Below are positions 36,609 through 45,439 of a stretch of DNA of 64,000 nt, piece after piece. The stretch is from Clostridia bacterium (GTDB lineage Bacteria; Bacillota; Clostridia; Oscillospirales; Acutalibacteraceae). Position numbers and translations under genes: made by a program. The stretch lies in assembly GCA_017452785.1 (NCBI GenBank), contig JAFTLT010000009.1, forward strand, positions 164,699 to 228,698, in the 5' to 3' direction. The notes beneath the pieces are model-generated. The model made no database searches. It was not told where the DNA came from and saw only the letters and a program-made list of their open reading frames with translations. Within the stretch, counting starts at the first letter, position 1. Each line of letters begins with the position of its first letter.

Positions 36609-39116
36609 ATGATGAAGCTTTCTTTTTCAGTCAAGGGCTGGGAGGATTATTCATGGCAGGATTTAATGAATCTTGCTAACGAAAACAGCATCAAAGGCAT
36701 TGATCTTTGCCCTGACAGTAATGCTAATCTTTTTGAAAAAAATGCAGAATTTGATAAATATAACAGCGGTGCAACAATCCGTTCAATGAAAGACAAGGGT
36801 CTTGCAGTGCCTTGTGTATGCTACAGCACTGATATTGCAGATGATAATGTCAGTGAAACTGCCGATAAAGTCAAGGAGTATATTGACTTCGCCTCAGGTA
36901 TAAGAGTACCCTATATTGCTCTTTATGCTGCAAAGGAAAATGAAAATGCTAAGGCTAATGTTATTGCATTTATTAAGGAAATCAATGACTATGCCGTCAG
37001 CAAGGATGTAACAGTTCTGTTTAAAACTGAGGGACTTTTTGCTGATACAAGCGTTCTTCGTGATGTTATCATGGAGTTTTCCTGTGACACAATCGGTGCT
37101 ATGTGGGATATGTATAACACATATTTTGTCAGCGGTGAGGACCCTGAAACAACTATCACAAATCTTGGTGCATACATTAAGCACGTGCACATCAAAGACT
37201 TTGTTGACGGTGAATATTGCCTTTTAGGTGAAGGTGAAATTCCCACAGAAATTATGGTTAATGCACTTTCCTCAATCAACTATAGAGGCTATGTAGCTTT
37301 TGATTGGGACATAGACTGGATGAGTGACCTTGACGAGCTTGATGTAATTGTTGCTCATTTCAGTGAGTATATGAAAAAATTCAAGTCAACCTCAAGAAAG
37401 AAAAATCATCTTTATTATAATAACCGCCATACTGGCAAGTTCGTTTGGAAAAAGGAAGCACTTATTGAAAAGACATTCTCGCAGGTGCTTGATAAGATGG
37501 TTGAAGAGTTCCCTGATCAGTACGCTTTTAAGTATACAACTCTTGATTATACCAGAACCTACGCCGAATTCAGAGACGATGTTGACGAGTGCTGCAGAGC
37601 GTTCCTTGCTATGGGCGTTAAACCCGGCAGCCATGTTGCGGTTTGGGCAACAAACATTCCTCAGTGGTATATTGCTTTCTGGGCTGCTACAAAAATCGGT
37701 GCTGTTCTCGTAACTGTTAACACTGCATATAAAATCCGTGAAATCGAGTACCTTTTAAAGCAGTCAGATACACATACACTTATTCTCATTGAAGGCTGGC
37801 GTGACTCACACTATGCAAACATTATCGGTGAGCTTTGTCCTGAACTCGAAACTACAAAAGCAGGCGAGCCTCTTCACTGCAAGAGACTTCCATTCCTTCG
37901 CAATGTTATTACAGTCGGCTTCAGAAAGAAAGGCTGTCTTACATGGGAAGAAGCTATGGAAAGAAGTGAAAATGTACCTGTAGAAGAAGTATACAGAATT
38001 GCAGCAAATGTTAACCCCAACGATGTTTGTAATATGCAGTATACCTCAGGCACAACAGGCTTCCCCAAGGGCGTTATGCTCACACACTATAACGTAGTTA
38101 ACAACGGTAAGTGCATCGGTGACAGAATGGATCTTTCAACTGCAGACCGTATGATGATTCAGGTGCCTATGTTCCACTGCTTCGGTATGGTTCTTTCAAT
38201 GACAGCATCAATGACTCACGGTGTTACAATATGTCCTATTCCTTATTTCTCACCGAAGCCTTCACTCGCCTGCATCAATCAGGAAAAAATTACCTGTTTC
38301 CACGGTGTGCCTACAATGTTTATCGCTCTGCTTGAGCATCCTGACTTTGAAAAGACCGATTTCTCATATATGAGAACAGGTATTATGGCAGGCTCACCTT
38401 GTCCCATCGCAACAATGAAAGACGTTGTTGAAAAGATGCACATGAACGAGATTACTATAGTTTACGGTCAGACTGAGGCTTCACCGGGCTGCACAATGAG
38501 CTCAACTGATGATCCTCTTGAGGTTCGTGTTGCCACTGTCGGCAGAGCTCTTCCTGAAATTGAATGCAAGATTGTTGACCCTGAAACAGGGGAGGACTTA
38601 CCTGTTGGTCAGATAGGCGAATTTGTTGCAAGAGGCTATAACATAATGAAGGGCTATTACAAAATGCCCAAGGCAACCTCAAGCGCAATTGACAAAGACG
38701 GCTGGCTTCACACCGGTGACCTTGCCTGCAAGACAGAAGAAGGTAACTATAAAATCACAGGCAGACTTAAGGATATGATTATCCGTGGCGGTGAAAACAT
38801 TTATCCCAAGGAAATTGAAGAGTTTATTTATACTCATCCGAAGGTCAGCGACGTTCAGGTTATCGGTGTGCCTGATGAGCAGTACGGTGAAGAAATTGCA
38901 GCTTGCATCATTCTCAAAGAAGGCGAAACAATGACCGAGGATAAAATGAAGCAGTTTGTCCGTGATCATATGGCAAAGCATAAGGTGCCAAGATATATTG
39001 ACTTTGTTGATTCATTCCCCATGAACGCTGCGGGTAAAATTCTTAAATATAAGATGCGTGAGGATGCAATTGAAAAGTACGGACTTCAGAAGGCAAACTC
39101 TGTTGAAACTGCATAA
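36609..39116 (+). CDS. TIM-barrel (sugar isomerase-like) fused to acyl-CoA synthetase
   Basis: An 835-residue two-domain protein. Residues 1-260 form a xylose-isomerase/AP endonuclease 2-like barrel (MWDMYNTYF, HVHIKDFVDG, YVAFDWDIDW). Residues 275-830 form an AMP-forming acyl-CoA synthetase: the P-loop YTSGTTGFPKG near 477, YGQTEASPG, GWLHTGDLA, KDMIIRGGENIYPKE and the Lys-containing end NAAGKILKYK. The second part activates a fatty acid as acyl-AMP and then acyl-CoA. The first domain is not a usual partner; its role is unknown. GAGGAGG lies 10 bases before ATG 36609; a second ATG follows directly. It starts 5 bases after the LeuA-like gene, so one transcript under Leu T-box control is expected. 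Confidence 0.85.
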   Translation: MMKLSFSVKGWEDYSWQDLMNLANENSIKGIDLCPDSNANLFEKNAEFDKYNSGATIRSMKDKGLAVPCVCYSTDIADDNVSETADKVKEYIDFASGIRVPYIALYAAKENENAKANVIAFIKEINDYAVSKDVTVLFKTEGLFADTSVLRDVIMEFSCDTIGAMWDMYNTYFVSGEDPETTITNLGAYIKHVHIKDFVDGEYCLLGEGEIPTEIMVNALSSINYRGYVAFDWDIDWMSDLDELDVIVAHFSEYMKKFKSTSRKKNHLYYNNRHTGKFVWKKEALIEKTFSQVLDKMVEEFPDQYAFKYTTLDYTRTYAEFRDDVDECCRAFLAMGVKPGSHVAVWATNIPQWYIAFWAATKIGAVLVTVNTAYKIREIEYLLKQSDTHTLILIEGWRDSHYANIIGELCPELETTKAGEPLHCKRLPFLRNVITVGFRKKGCLTWEEAMERSENVPVEEVYRIAANVNPNDVCNMQYTSGTTGFPKGVMLTHYNVVNNGKCIGDRMDLSTADRMMIQVPMFHCFGMVLSMTASMTHGVTICPIPYFSPKPSLACINQEKITCFHGVPTMFIALLEHPDFEKTDFSYMRTGIMAGSPCPIATMKDVVEKMHMNEITIVYGQTEASPGCTMSSTDDPLEVRVATVGRALPEIECKIVDPETGEDLPVGQIGEFVARGYNIMKGYYKMPKATSSAIDKDGWLHTGDLACKTEEGNYKITGRLKDMIIRGGENIYPKEIEEFIYTHPKVSDVQVIGVPDEQYGEEIAACIILKEGETMTEDKMKQFVRDHMAKHKVPRYIDFVDSFPMNAAGKILKYKMREDAIEKYGLQKANSVETA

Positions 39117-39137
39117 AAATAAGAAGGCGAAATATTA

Positions 39138-39953
39138 ATGAACTATCCGATAATTGACTGTCACTGTCATGTTTATCCCGATAAAATTGCTGCAAGAGCA
39201 GTTGAGGGAATTGGCTCTTTTTATAGCCTTGATATGCACTATGACGGCAAATATTCAACTCTTGTTGACAGCGGCAAAAGGAATGGAATCAGGCATTTTG
39301 TGATTTTTTCCGTTGCAACAACACCTCATCAGGTTCGTTCAATCAATAATTTTATTGCTGAGACCGTAAATGGCAGCTCCGGCTCCATGACGGGTCTCGG
39401 CACCCTTCATCCTGACAGCGAAAGCATTGAAGAAGATATTGCTGAAATTAAGGCTCTTGGTCTTAAAGGCATCAAGATGCATCCTGATTTTCAGAAATTC
39501 AGAATTGATGACGACAAATGCCGCAAAATATATGCGCTTTGTCAGGGTACTCTGCCGATATTGCTGCACACAGGCGACAGTCGGTATGATTATTCCAATC
39601 CTGACCGTATGAAGCGTATTCTTGATGATTATCCCAATTTAACGGTTATCGGTGCTCATTTCGGCGGTTGGTCCTGCTGGAGAGAGGCTGCCGAGAAGCT
39701 AAGCGGATACAGCAACTTTTATGTTGATTGCTCATCGTCATTTGATTGGCTGTCACCTGAGGAAAGTGCTGAGCTTACAAGAAAATACGGTGCCGACAGG
39801 GTGCTGTTCGGTTCTGATTTTCCCATGTGGAGCCATGAGCTTGAAATCAAAAGATTTTTTGATATGAACCTGACAGACGAAGAAAACAGAAAAATCCTTT
39901 ATGAAAATGCAATTAAGCTGTTTTCTTTGGATAAAAACACAATAGCGCTTTAA
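39138..39953 (+). CDS. Amidohydrolase family 2 protein
   Basis: A 271-residue TIM-barrel metal hydrolase of the amidohydrolase 2 (ACMSD-like) type. Visible are the first metal motif DCHCHVYP, KGIKMHPDFQKF, LLHTGDSRYD, VIGAHFGG and the last Asp in VLFGSDFPMW. Members act as decarboxylases or hydrolases; no substrate can be read. It is 21 bases after the fusion gene and closes the Leu T-box operon. A role in making or freeing a branched-chain acid is possible but speculative. Confidence 0.82.
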   Translation: MNYPIIDCHCHVYPDKIAARAVEGIGSFYSLDMHYDGKYSTLVDSGKRNGIRHFVIFSVATTPHQVRSINNFIAETVNGSSGSMTGLGTLHPDSESIEEDIAEIKALGLKGIKMHPDFQKFRIDDDKCRKIYALCQGTLPILLHTGDSRYDYSNPDRMKRILDDYPNLTVIGAHFGGWSCWREAAEKLSGYSNFYVDCSSSFDWLSPEESAELTRKYGADRVLFGSDFPMWSHELEIKRFFDMNLTDEENRKILYENAIKLFSLDKNTIAL

Positions 39954-40009
39954 ATGATTAAAGAGTTATTGTAAATTATGACAAATTATAAAAATTAGCA
40001 TTAAAACTA

Positions 40010-40038
40010 TTGACAGCTTGGTTTTAAAGTGCTAAAAT
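40010..40038 (+). promoter_or_regulatory. Promoter of the isoleucine T-box operon
   Basis: TTGACA (40010-40015), 17-base spacer, TAAAAT (40033-40038). The region 39954-40009 before it holds nothing visible. Confidence 0.8.
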
Positions 40039-40059
40039 AAGTTAAAATTTCATAGAAAA

Positions 40060-40327
40060 GCTATGACGAAGACGGACGAAGGAACGTTTTTACAGAGAGT
40101 TGACGATGGTGGAAAGTCAGCATTACAGCACTTCAGGGTCCTATCACTTCCGAGCTGAGGGTCCGAAAGTTCTTTTGAAATCAGTAGACACCCTTCGTGA
40201 TTGCTGCGTTAATGCATAGAGCTTGTTGGAGCTTGAAGGTGGCGATTTATATCGCAATTTGAGTGGTACCGCGGGTATTATTTAGTTAGTTACTCGTCTC
40301 AAAGGTTTTCTTTGAGGCGAGATTTTT
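40060..40327 (+). ncRNA. T-box leader, predicted isoleucine specific (ATC)
   Basis: It carries AGCTATGACGAAGA at the start (as in many T-boxes), an AGAGAG bulge, and the T-box core TGAGTGGTACCGCGG at 40260-40274. The specifier ATC at 40143-40145 lies five bases before CGAGC, the same spacing as in the Leu T-box, and AGCT at its two ends can pair. ATC matches tRNA-Ile. It should allow expression of the downstream synthetase when isoleucine is short. Confidence 0.83.
40293..40327 (+). terminator. Attenuator terminator of the isoleucine T-box
   Basis: A 12-position stem, CTCGTCTCAAAG (40293-40304) with CTTTGAGGCGAG (40310-40321), with one imperfect pair, and a T-run after it. Confidence 0.87.
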
Positions 40328-40365
40328 AATTTTAAAAAAATTATTTTTACCGGAGGTAAAAAGTT

Positions 40366-42627
40366 ATGGAAATGAATAATCAACTTATGGAAGTTGCATC
40401 ACGTATTAAAGAGATGCGTGAAGTATGCGGCTTCAGTGAAGAAGAAATGGCTGTTAAGACAGACATCACTCTCGAACAGTATAAGGCTTATGAAGCAGGC
40501 ACCGTGGATTTTCCCTTCTCATTTATTCACAAGTGCGCTAAAGCTTTCGGCATAGGCAAAACTGATCTTCTTGAGGGTCAGAGCAGCAACCTTTCCTCTT
40601 ATACTGTTACAAGAAAAGGGCAGGGCAAGATAACATCAAAGGAAGACGGCATTGAGATTAATAACCTTGCACCTCTTTTCAGAAATAAGCTTGCTGAGCC
40701 TTATCTTGCAAAATATGAATATAAAGAGGAACTTCAGAATAAGCCGATTCATACAATTACACACTCCGGTCAGGAATTTGACCTTGTGCTTTCAGGCAAG
40801 CTTAAGGTTCGTGTCGGCAACCATACAGAGGTTCTCGGTGAAGGTGACAGCATTTATTATAAGAGCTCATCACCTCACGGCATGATAGCTGTTGACGGTC
40901 AGGACTGCACATTCCTTGCAGTTGTTATCACAGATGATGAAGGCTCAACTGAAAAGGAAGTTCAGGAAACATTTGTCACTGCAAAAACACAGCACAGACT
41001 TGAAGCAATGAACTTTATCGTAACAGAGGAAGATGAAAAGGGTCTGCTTAAAAAGCTCGACTATAAAAATGAAGATAAGTTTAATTTTGCTTTTGACATT
41101 GTTGATGCTGTTGCTGACAAGTACCCCGACAAGCTGGCAATGCTTCATATTGCTTCTGACAAAACCGAGAGAAGATTTACATATAAGGATATGAAAAAAG
41201 AGTCTGCACGTGCAGCTAACTATTTCCTCAGTCTCGGCATCAAAAAGGGAGACAGAGTAATGCTTGTGCTCAAGCGTCACTATCAGTTCTGGATTACGGC
41301 TCTTGCTCTTCATAAGATCGGTGCTGTTATTATCCCTGCAACAAATCAGCTTGTCGAGCATGACTTTGACTACCGCTTCAAGGCTGCAGGTGTTACTTCA
41401 ATTCTTTGCACAGCTGACGGCAATGTGGCAGACCATGTTGACAAGGCAGCTGCAAATTATGGCGGACTCAACCACAAAATCATTGTTGGTGCTGACAGAG
41501 AAGGATGGCACAACTTTGATGCAGAATATAGGCGTTTCAGAAGCATCTATAATCGCACAGAAGAAACTGCTTGCGGTGATGACACAATGCTTATGTTCTT
41601 CACTTCAGGCACAACAGGTTACCCAAAAATTGCAGCTCACTCATATAAGTACGCATTGGGTCACTTCATCACTGCTAAATATTGGCATACAGTTCAGCCC
41701 AGCGACCTTCACCTTACTATTTCCGACACAGGTTGGGGCAAGGCTATGTGGGGCAAATTCTACGGTCAGTGGATGTGCGAGGGTGCAGTTTTCACCTATG
41801 ACTTTGACAGATTTGACGCTTCAGATATACTTCCCATGTTTGCGAAGTATCATATCACAACCTTCTGCGCACCTCCCACAATGTACAGAATGCTTATAAA
41901 GGAAGACCTTTCAAAGTTCGACCTTTCATCAATCAGATATGCAACAACAGCAGGTGAGGCTCTTAATCCTGAGGTGTTCTATCAGTTTGAAAAGGCAACA
42001 GGCATTGTAATCATGGAAGGCTTCGGTCAGACCGAGACTACACTTACAATCGGTAACCTTATCGGTACCACACCAAAGCCCGGTGCAATGGGTAAGCCTG
42101 TTCCCTGCTATGACATAGCTATCGTTGACCCTGACGGCAATGAATGTGCTGTTGGTGAAACAGGTGAAATTGTTGTTCGTACAGACAAGAAGATTCCCTG
42201 CGGTCTGTTTAAGGGCTATTACGGCGATGAGGAAAGAACCAAGGAAGTATGGTATGACGGTATGTATCACACCGGTGACACTGCTTGGTGCGATGAAGAC
42301 GGTTATTATTGGTACGTAAGCCGAATTGACGACGTTATCAAGTCATCAGGCTACCGAATCGGACCCTTTGAAATTGAAAATGTTATTATGGAGCTTCCAT
42401 ATGTTCTTGAGTGCGGAGTTTCAGCTGCACCCGATGAAATAAGAGGTCAGGTCGTTAAGGCAAGCATCGTTCTTACTAAGGGTACCGAGCCCACGGAAGA
42501 GCTCAAAAAGGAAATTCAGACCTATGTTAAGAAAAACACCGCTCCCTATAAATATCCGAGAATAGTTGTGTTCCGTGATGAGCTTCCCAAGACAATCAGC
42601 GGCAAAATTCAGAGAAATAAACTTTAA
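40366..42627 (+). CDS. XRE helix-turn-helix / cupin / AMP-forming acyl-CoA synthetase fusion
   Basis: A 753-residue three-part protein. Residues 8-64 are an XRE-type DNA-binding domain, 105-185 a cupin (THSGQEFDLVLSGKL and a GEGDSIYYKSSSPHG end), and 225-750 an acyl-CoA synthetase of the acetyl/medium-chain type. The last has FTSGTTGYPK near 412, a GFGQTET block, GYRIGPFEIENV and the terminal SGKIQRNK lysine. XRE-cupin pairs are common as regulators; fusion to a ligase is unusual. It could sense and activate a short branched acid in one chain. GGAGG precedes ATG 40366. It is under the Ile T-box. Confidence 0.88.
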   Translation: MEMNNQLMEVASRIKEMREVCGFSEEEMAVKTDITLEQYKAYEAGTVDFPFSFIHKCAKAFGIGKTDLLEGQSSNLSSYTVTRKGQGKITSKEDGIEINNLAPLFRNKLAEPYLAKYEYKEELQNKPIHTITHSGQEFDLVLSGKLKVRVGNHTEVLGEGDSIYYKSSSPHGMIAVDGQDCTFLAVVITDDEGSTEKEVQETFVTAKTQHRLEAMNFIVTEEDEKGLLKKLDYKNEDKFNFAFDIVDAVADKYPDKLAMLHIASDKTERRFTYKDMKKESARAANYFLSLGIKKGDRVMLVLKRHYQFWITALALHKIGAVIIPATNQLVEHDFDYRFKAAGVTSILCTADGNVADHVDKAAANYGGLNHKIIVGADREGWHNFDAEYRRFRSIYNRTEETACGDDTMLMFFTSGTTGYPKIAAHSYKYALGHFITAKYWHTVQPSDLHLTISDTGWGKAMWGKFYGQWMCEGAVFTYDFDRFDASDILPMFAKYHITTFCAPPTMYRMLIKEDLSKFDLSSIRYATTAGEALNPEVFYQFEKATGIVIMEGFGQTETTLTIGNLIGTTPKPGAMGKPVPCYDIAIVDPDGNECAVGETGEIVVRTDKKIPCGLFKGYYGDEERTKEVWYDGMYHTGDTAWCDEDGYYWYVSRIDDVIKSSGYRIGPFEIENVIMELPYVLECGVSAAPDEIRGQVVKASIVLTKGTEPTEELKKEIQTYVKKNTAPYKYPRIVVFRDELPKTISGKIQRNKL

Positions 42628-42682
42628 TATAGCTTATCGCAAAATATTTTCGGATATTTTGCGATAAATGTTTCATAAATTC

Positions 42683-42711
42683 TTGAAAAAATATTAAAAG
42701 TGTCATATAAT
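42683..42711 (+). promoter_or_regulatory. Promoter inside the intergenic gap before the MinD-like gene
   Basis: TTGAAA (42683-42688), 17-base spacer, TATAAT (42706-42711). The -10 element touches the GGAGG ribosome site, so a transcript from here would begin after that site. Confidence 0.7.
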
Positions 42712-42727
42712 GGAGGATATGAGTTTT

Positions 42728-43387
42728 ATGAAAAAGCGTATCACTCTCTTTGCAGGTCATTACGGCAGCGGCAAAACTAACATAGCTGTCAACTATGCGT
42801 TTCACTTAAAGGATATGTCTTTGCCGGTGGTCATTGCCGATCTTGACATAGTCAACCCTTATTTCCGCACAAAAGACAGTGACAAAGAGCTGAAAGAAAA
42901 AGGAATAGAGCTGCTTTGCTCGGAGTTTGCAGGCACTAATCTTGATATTCCCGCACTTCCTCAGACTATGTACAGGGCAGTGCAGGATAAAAGCACCTAT
43001 GCTGTTATGGATATAGGAGGAGACGATGTCGGCTCGGTAGCTCTCGGAAGATTTGCTCCTTTTATCAAGGAAGAAAACAACTATGAGATGATATTTGTTG
43101 CTAATTTCTTCCGTCCTTTAACGAGATCAGCTGAGGATGCACTTGAGATTATGCGTGAAATCGAAGCAGCATCTCATCTCAAATTCACGGCAATTGCCAA
43201 TAACTCAAATCTTGGTGAAGAAACAACTGCCGAAGATGTTCTTTCAACAAAGGATGAAATTGAAAAGCTTAGTGTGCTCAGTAGCTTGCCTGTTATAATG
43301 ACAACGGCAAAAAATGAAGTATGTGAAGCGTTAGAGGGTAAAGTCGATAATTTATTCCCTCTGACATTACAAAGCAAAATTATTTAA
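42728..43387 (+). CDS. MinD/ParA-like P-loop ATPase in the VOR operon
   Basis: A 219-residue protein with a P-loop GHYGSGKTN near the start, VVIADLDIVNPYFR as the next nucleotide-binding block, and AVMDIGGDDVG. It belongs to the CobQ/CobB/MinD/ParA nucleotide-binding group. Its position directly ahead of the four VOR subunits suggests a role in assembly or iron-sulfur cluster supply for that enzyme, which is inference. GGAGG (42712-42716) favours ATG 42728. An ATG at 42719 is too close to GGAGG but could serve a leaderless message. Confidence 0.75.
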   Translation: MKKRITLFAGHYGSGKTNIAVNYAFHLKDMSLPVVIADLDIVNPYFRTKDSDKELKEKGIELLCSEFAGTNLDIPALPQTMYRAVQDKSTYAVMDIGGDDVGSVALGRFAPFIKEENNYEMIFVANFFRPLTRSAEDALEIMREIEAASHLKFTAIANNSNLGEETTAEDVLSTKDEIEKLSVLSSLPVIMTTAKNEVCEALEGKVDNLFPLTLQSKII

Positions 43388-43402
43388 TCGGAGGTATAAA
43401 GA

Positions 43403-43609
43403 ATGCCTAAAGTAACATTCAGAACAGATTTATGTAAAGGTTGCGGTCTTTGCGTTGAAGCATGTCCTAAAAAGATTCTTGTAATTGCTAAGGATAAGAT
43501 TAACGCTAAAGGTCATTCACCTGCCGAAATGACAGATGAAAGCAAATGCATCGGTTGTGCTTTTTGCGCAACAATGTGTCCCGACTGTATAATCAAGGTT
43601 GAAAAGTGA
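43403..43609 (+). CDS. vorD: VOR delta subunit, 4Fe-4S ferredoxin
   Basis: A 68-residue ferredoxin with two clusters: CKGCGLCVEACPKK and CIGCAFCATMCPD. In 2-oxoacid:ferredoxin oxidoreductases this subunit passes electrons between the catalytic core and free ferredoxin. It starts 15 bases after the ATPase gene, with GGAGG before it, and is followed by the alpha, beta and gamma subunits. Confidence 0.9.
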   Translation: MPKVTFRTDLCKGCGLCVEACPKKILVIAKDKINAKGHSPAEMTDESKCIGCAFCATMCPDCIIKVEK

Positions 43610-43619
43610 GGTAAAGAAA

Positions 43620-44684
43620 ATGGCTGAAAAAGTACTTATGAAGGGTAATGAAGCTATTGCTGAAGCAGCTATCCTTGCAGGCTGCCGTCACTACTTCGGT
43701 TACCCCATCACTCCTCAGACTGAAATTGCCGCATATATGGCTAAGAAGATGCCTAAAATCGGCGGCTGCTTCCTTCAGGCTGAAAGTGAAGTTGCAGCAA
43801 TCAATATGGTTTACGGTGTTGCAGGCACCGGCAAAAGAGTTATGACATCATCATCAAGCCCCGGAATTTCTCTTAAATCAGAGGGTCTTTCCTATATGGC
43901 AGGCAGTGACCTTCCTGCACTCGTTGTCAATGTTCAGCGTGGCGGCCCCGGTCTGGGCGGCATCCAGCCCTCACAGTCAGACTATTTTCAGGCTACCAAG
44001 GGCGGTGGACACGGCGACTTCAAGATGATAGTTCTTGCACCCTCATCAGTTCAGGAAATGGCTTCACTTACAGTTAAAGGCTTCGATCTTGCTGATAAAT
44101 ACAGAATGACATCAATGATTCTTGCTGACGGCACAATGGGTCAGATGATGGAGCCTGTTTCACTTGAAGAAGTAGAGGTTGCTGACTATGACAAGTCATG
44201 GGCAGTAACAGGCACAAAGTGTGAAAGAAAGCATAACATTATCAATTCTCTTTCACTTGTACCTGAAGAACTCGAAAAGCTCAACTTTGAGAGATATGAA
44301 AAGTACAAGACAATTGAAGAAAACGAAGTTATGTATGAAGAATATATGATGGATGATGCTGAAATCTGTGTCAGTGCATTCGGCATTGCAGCACGTGTTG
44401 CAAAAAATGCAATTGCTATGGCAAGAGCTGAAGGCATCAAGGTCGGTATGATTAGACCCATCACACTCTGGCCCTTCCCCGTTAAGGCGTTCAAGGCAGC
44501 CGCTGAGAAGGTTAACAGCTTTATCAGCGTTGAACTTTCAATGGGTCAGATGATTGATGACATTAAGGCATCAACAGAATACACAAAGCCTGTTACTCTT
44601 TGCAATAGAGCAGGCGGTATGATTCCTTCACCCGAGCAGGTGTTGGAAGCAATTAAAAAGGCTAATGAAGGAGGTAACAAATAA
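43620..44684 (+). CDS. vorB: 2-oxoacid:ferredoxin oxidoreductase alpha subunit (branched-chain type)
   Basis: The 354-residue subunit has the GNEAIAEAAILAGCRHYFGYPITPQTEI start, then an ESEVAAIN block and VQRGGPGLGG, which are typical of VorB/KorA proteins. With the beta subunit it splits or forms 2-oxoacids with CoA and ferredoxin. A branched-chain specificity (2-oxoisovalerate and relatives) is favoured by the neighbouring ilvE and the Leu/Ile T-boxes; 2-oxoglutarate cannot be excluded by sequence alone. ATG 43620 has GAGGTAAAG upstream. The stop overlaps the next start (TAATG). Confidence 0.85.
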   Translation: MAEKVLMKGNEAIAEAAILAGCRHYFGYPITPQTEIAAYMAKKMPKIGGCFLQAESEVAAINMVYGVAGTGKRVMTSSSSPGISLKSEGLSYMAGSDLPALVVNVQRGGPGLGGIQPSQSDYFQATKGGGHGDFKMIVLAPSSVQEMASLTVKGFDLADKYRMTSMILADGTMGQMMEPVSLEEVEVADYDKSWAVTGTKCERKHNIINSLSLVPEELEKLNFERYEKYKTIEENEVMYEEYMMDDAEICVSAFGIAARVAKNAIAMARAEGIKVGMIRPITLWPFPVKAFKAAAEKVNSFISVELSMGQMIDDIKASTEYTKPVTLCNRAGGMIPSPEQVLEAIKKANEGGNK

Positions 44685-45439
44685 TGGTAGTATTCGATAA
44701 ACCTAAGTCACTTCTTGACGTGCCTCTTCACTACTGTCCCGGTTGCACACACGGTATTATTCACCGTCTTGTTGCCGAGGCAATTGACGAGCTTGGCATT
44801 GAAGGTCAGGCTATCGGTGTTGCACCCGTAGGCTGCTCCGTTCTTGCATACAATTATTTCAGCTGCGATATGGTTCAGGCTGCTCACGGCAGAGCTCCCG
44901 CAGTTGCAACAGGTCTTAAGCGTGCCGACCCGGATAACCACATTGTTTTCACATATCAGGGTGACGGCGACCTTGCTTCAATCGGTATGGCTGAGACAGT
45001 ACATGCTGCAGCAAGAAACGAAAACATAACAATTATTTTTGTTAACAACGCAATTTACGGCATGACAGGCGGTCAGATGGCTCCCACATCACTTCCCGGT
45101 CAGGTTACACAGACTTCACCCTACGGCAGAGACACTTCACACTGCGGTTTCCCCGTTAAGGTCAGTGAAATGCTTGCAACACTCGACGGTGCAGGCTATG
45201 TTGAAAGAGTTGCAGTCAACAACGTTAAGAATGTAAGAAATGCAAAGAAGGCTATTAAAAAGGCTTTCCAGAATCAGATTGATAAAAAAGGCTTCTCACT
45301 TATTGAGGTTGTTTCAACCTGTCCCACAAACTGGGGTATGACACCTATAAATGCTCTTAAGTGGCTTGAGGACAATATGCTTCCTTATTATCCCTTAGGT
45401 GTATATAAGGACAGAGACGCTCAGAAGGAGGCAGAATAA
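44684..45439 (+). CDS. vorA: 2-oxoacid:ferredoxin oxidoreductase beta subunit (TPP-binding)
   Basis: The 251-residue subunit carries the cluster-binding YCPGCTHG motif, a second Cys in PVGCSV, and the thiamine diphosphate site GDGDLASIGMAE followed by NNAIYGMTGGQ. It is the catalytic core partner of the alpha subunit. Both its ends overlap neighbouring genes by one base, consistent with one tightly coupled operon. Confidence 0.9.
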   Translation: MVVFDKPKSLLDVPLHYCPGCTHGIIHRLVAEAIDELGIEGQAIGVAPVGCSVLAYNYFSCDMVQAAHGRAPAVATGLKRADPDNHIVFTYQGDGDLASIGMAETVHAAARNENITIIFVNNAIYGMTGGQMAPTSLPGQVTQTSPYGRDTSHCGFPVKVSEMLATLDGAGYVERVAVNNVKNVRNAKKAIKKAFQNQIDKKGFSLIEVVSTCPTNWGMTPINALKWLEDNMLPYYPLGVYKDRDAQKEAE

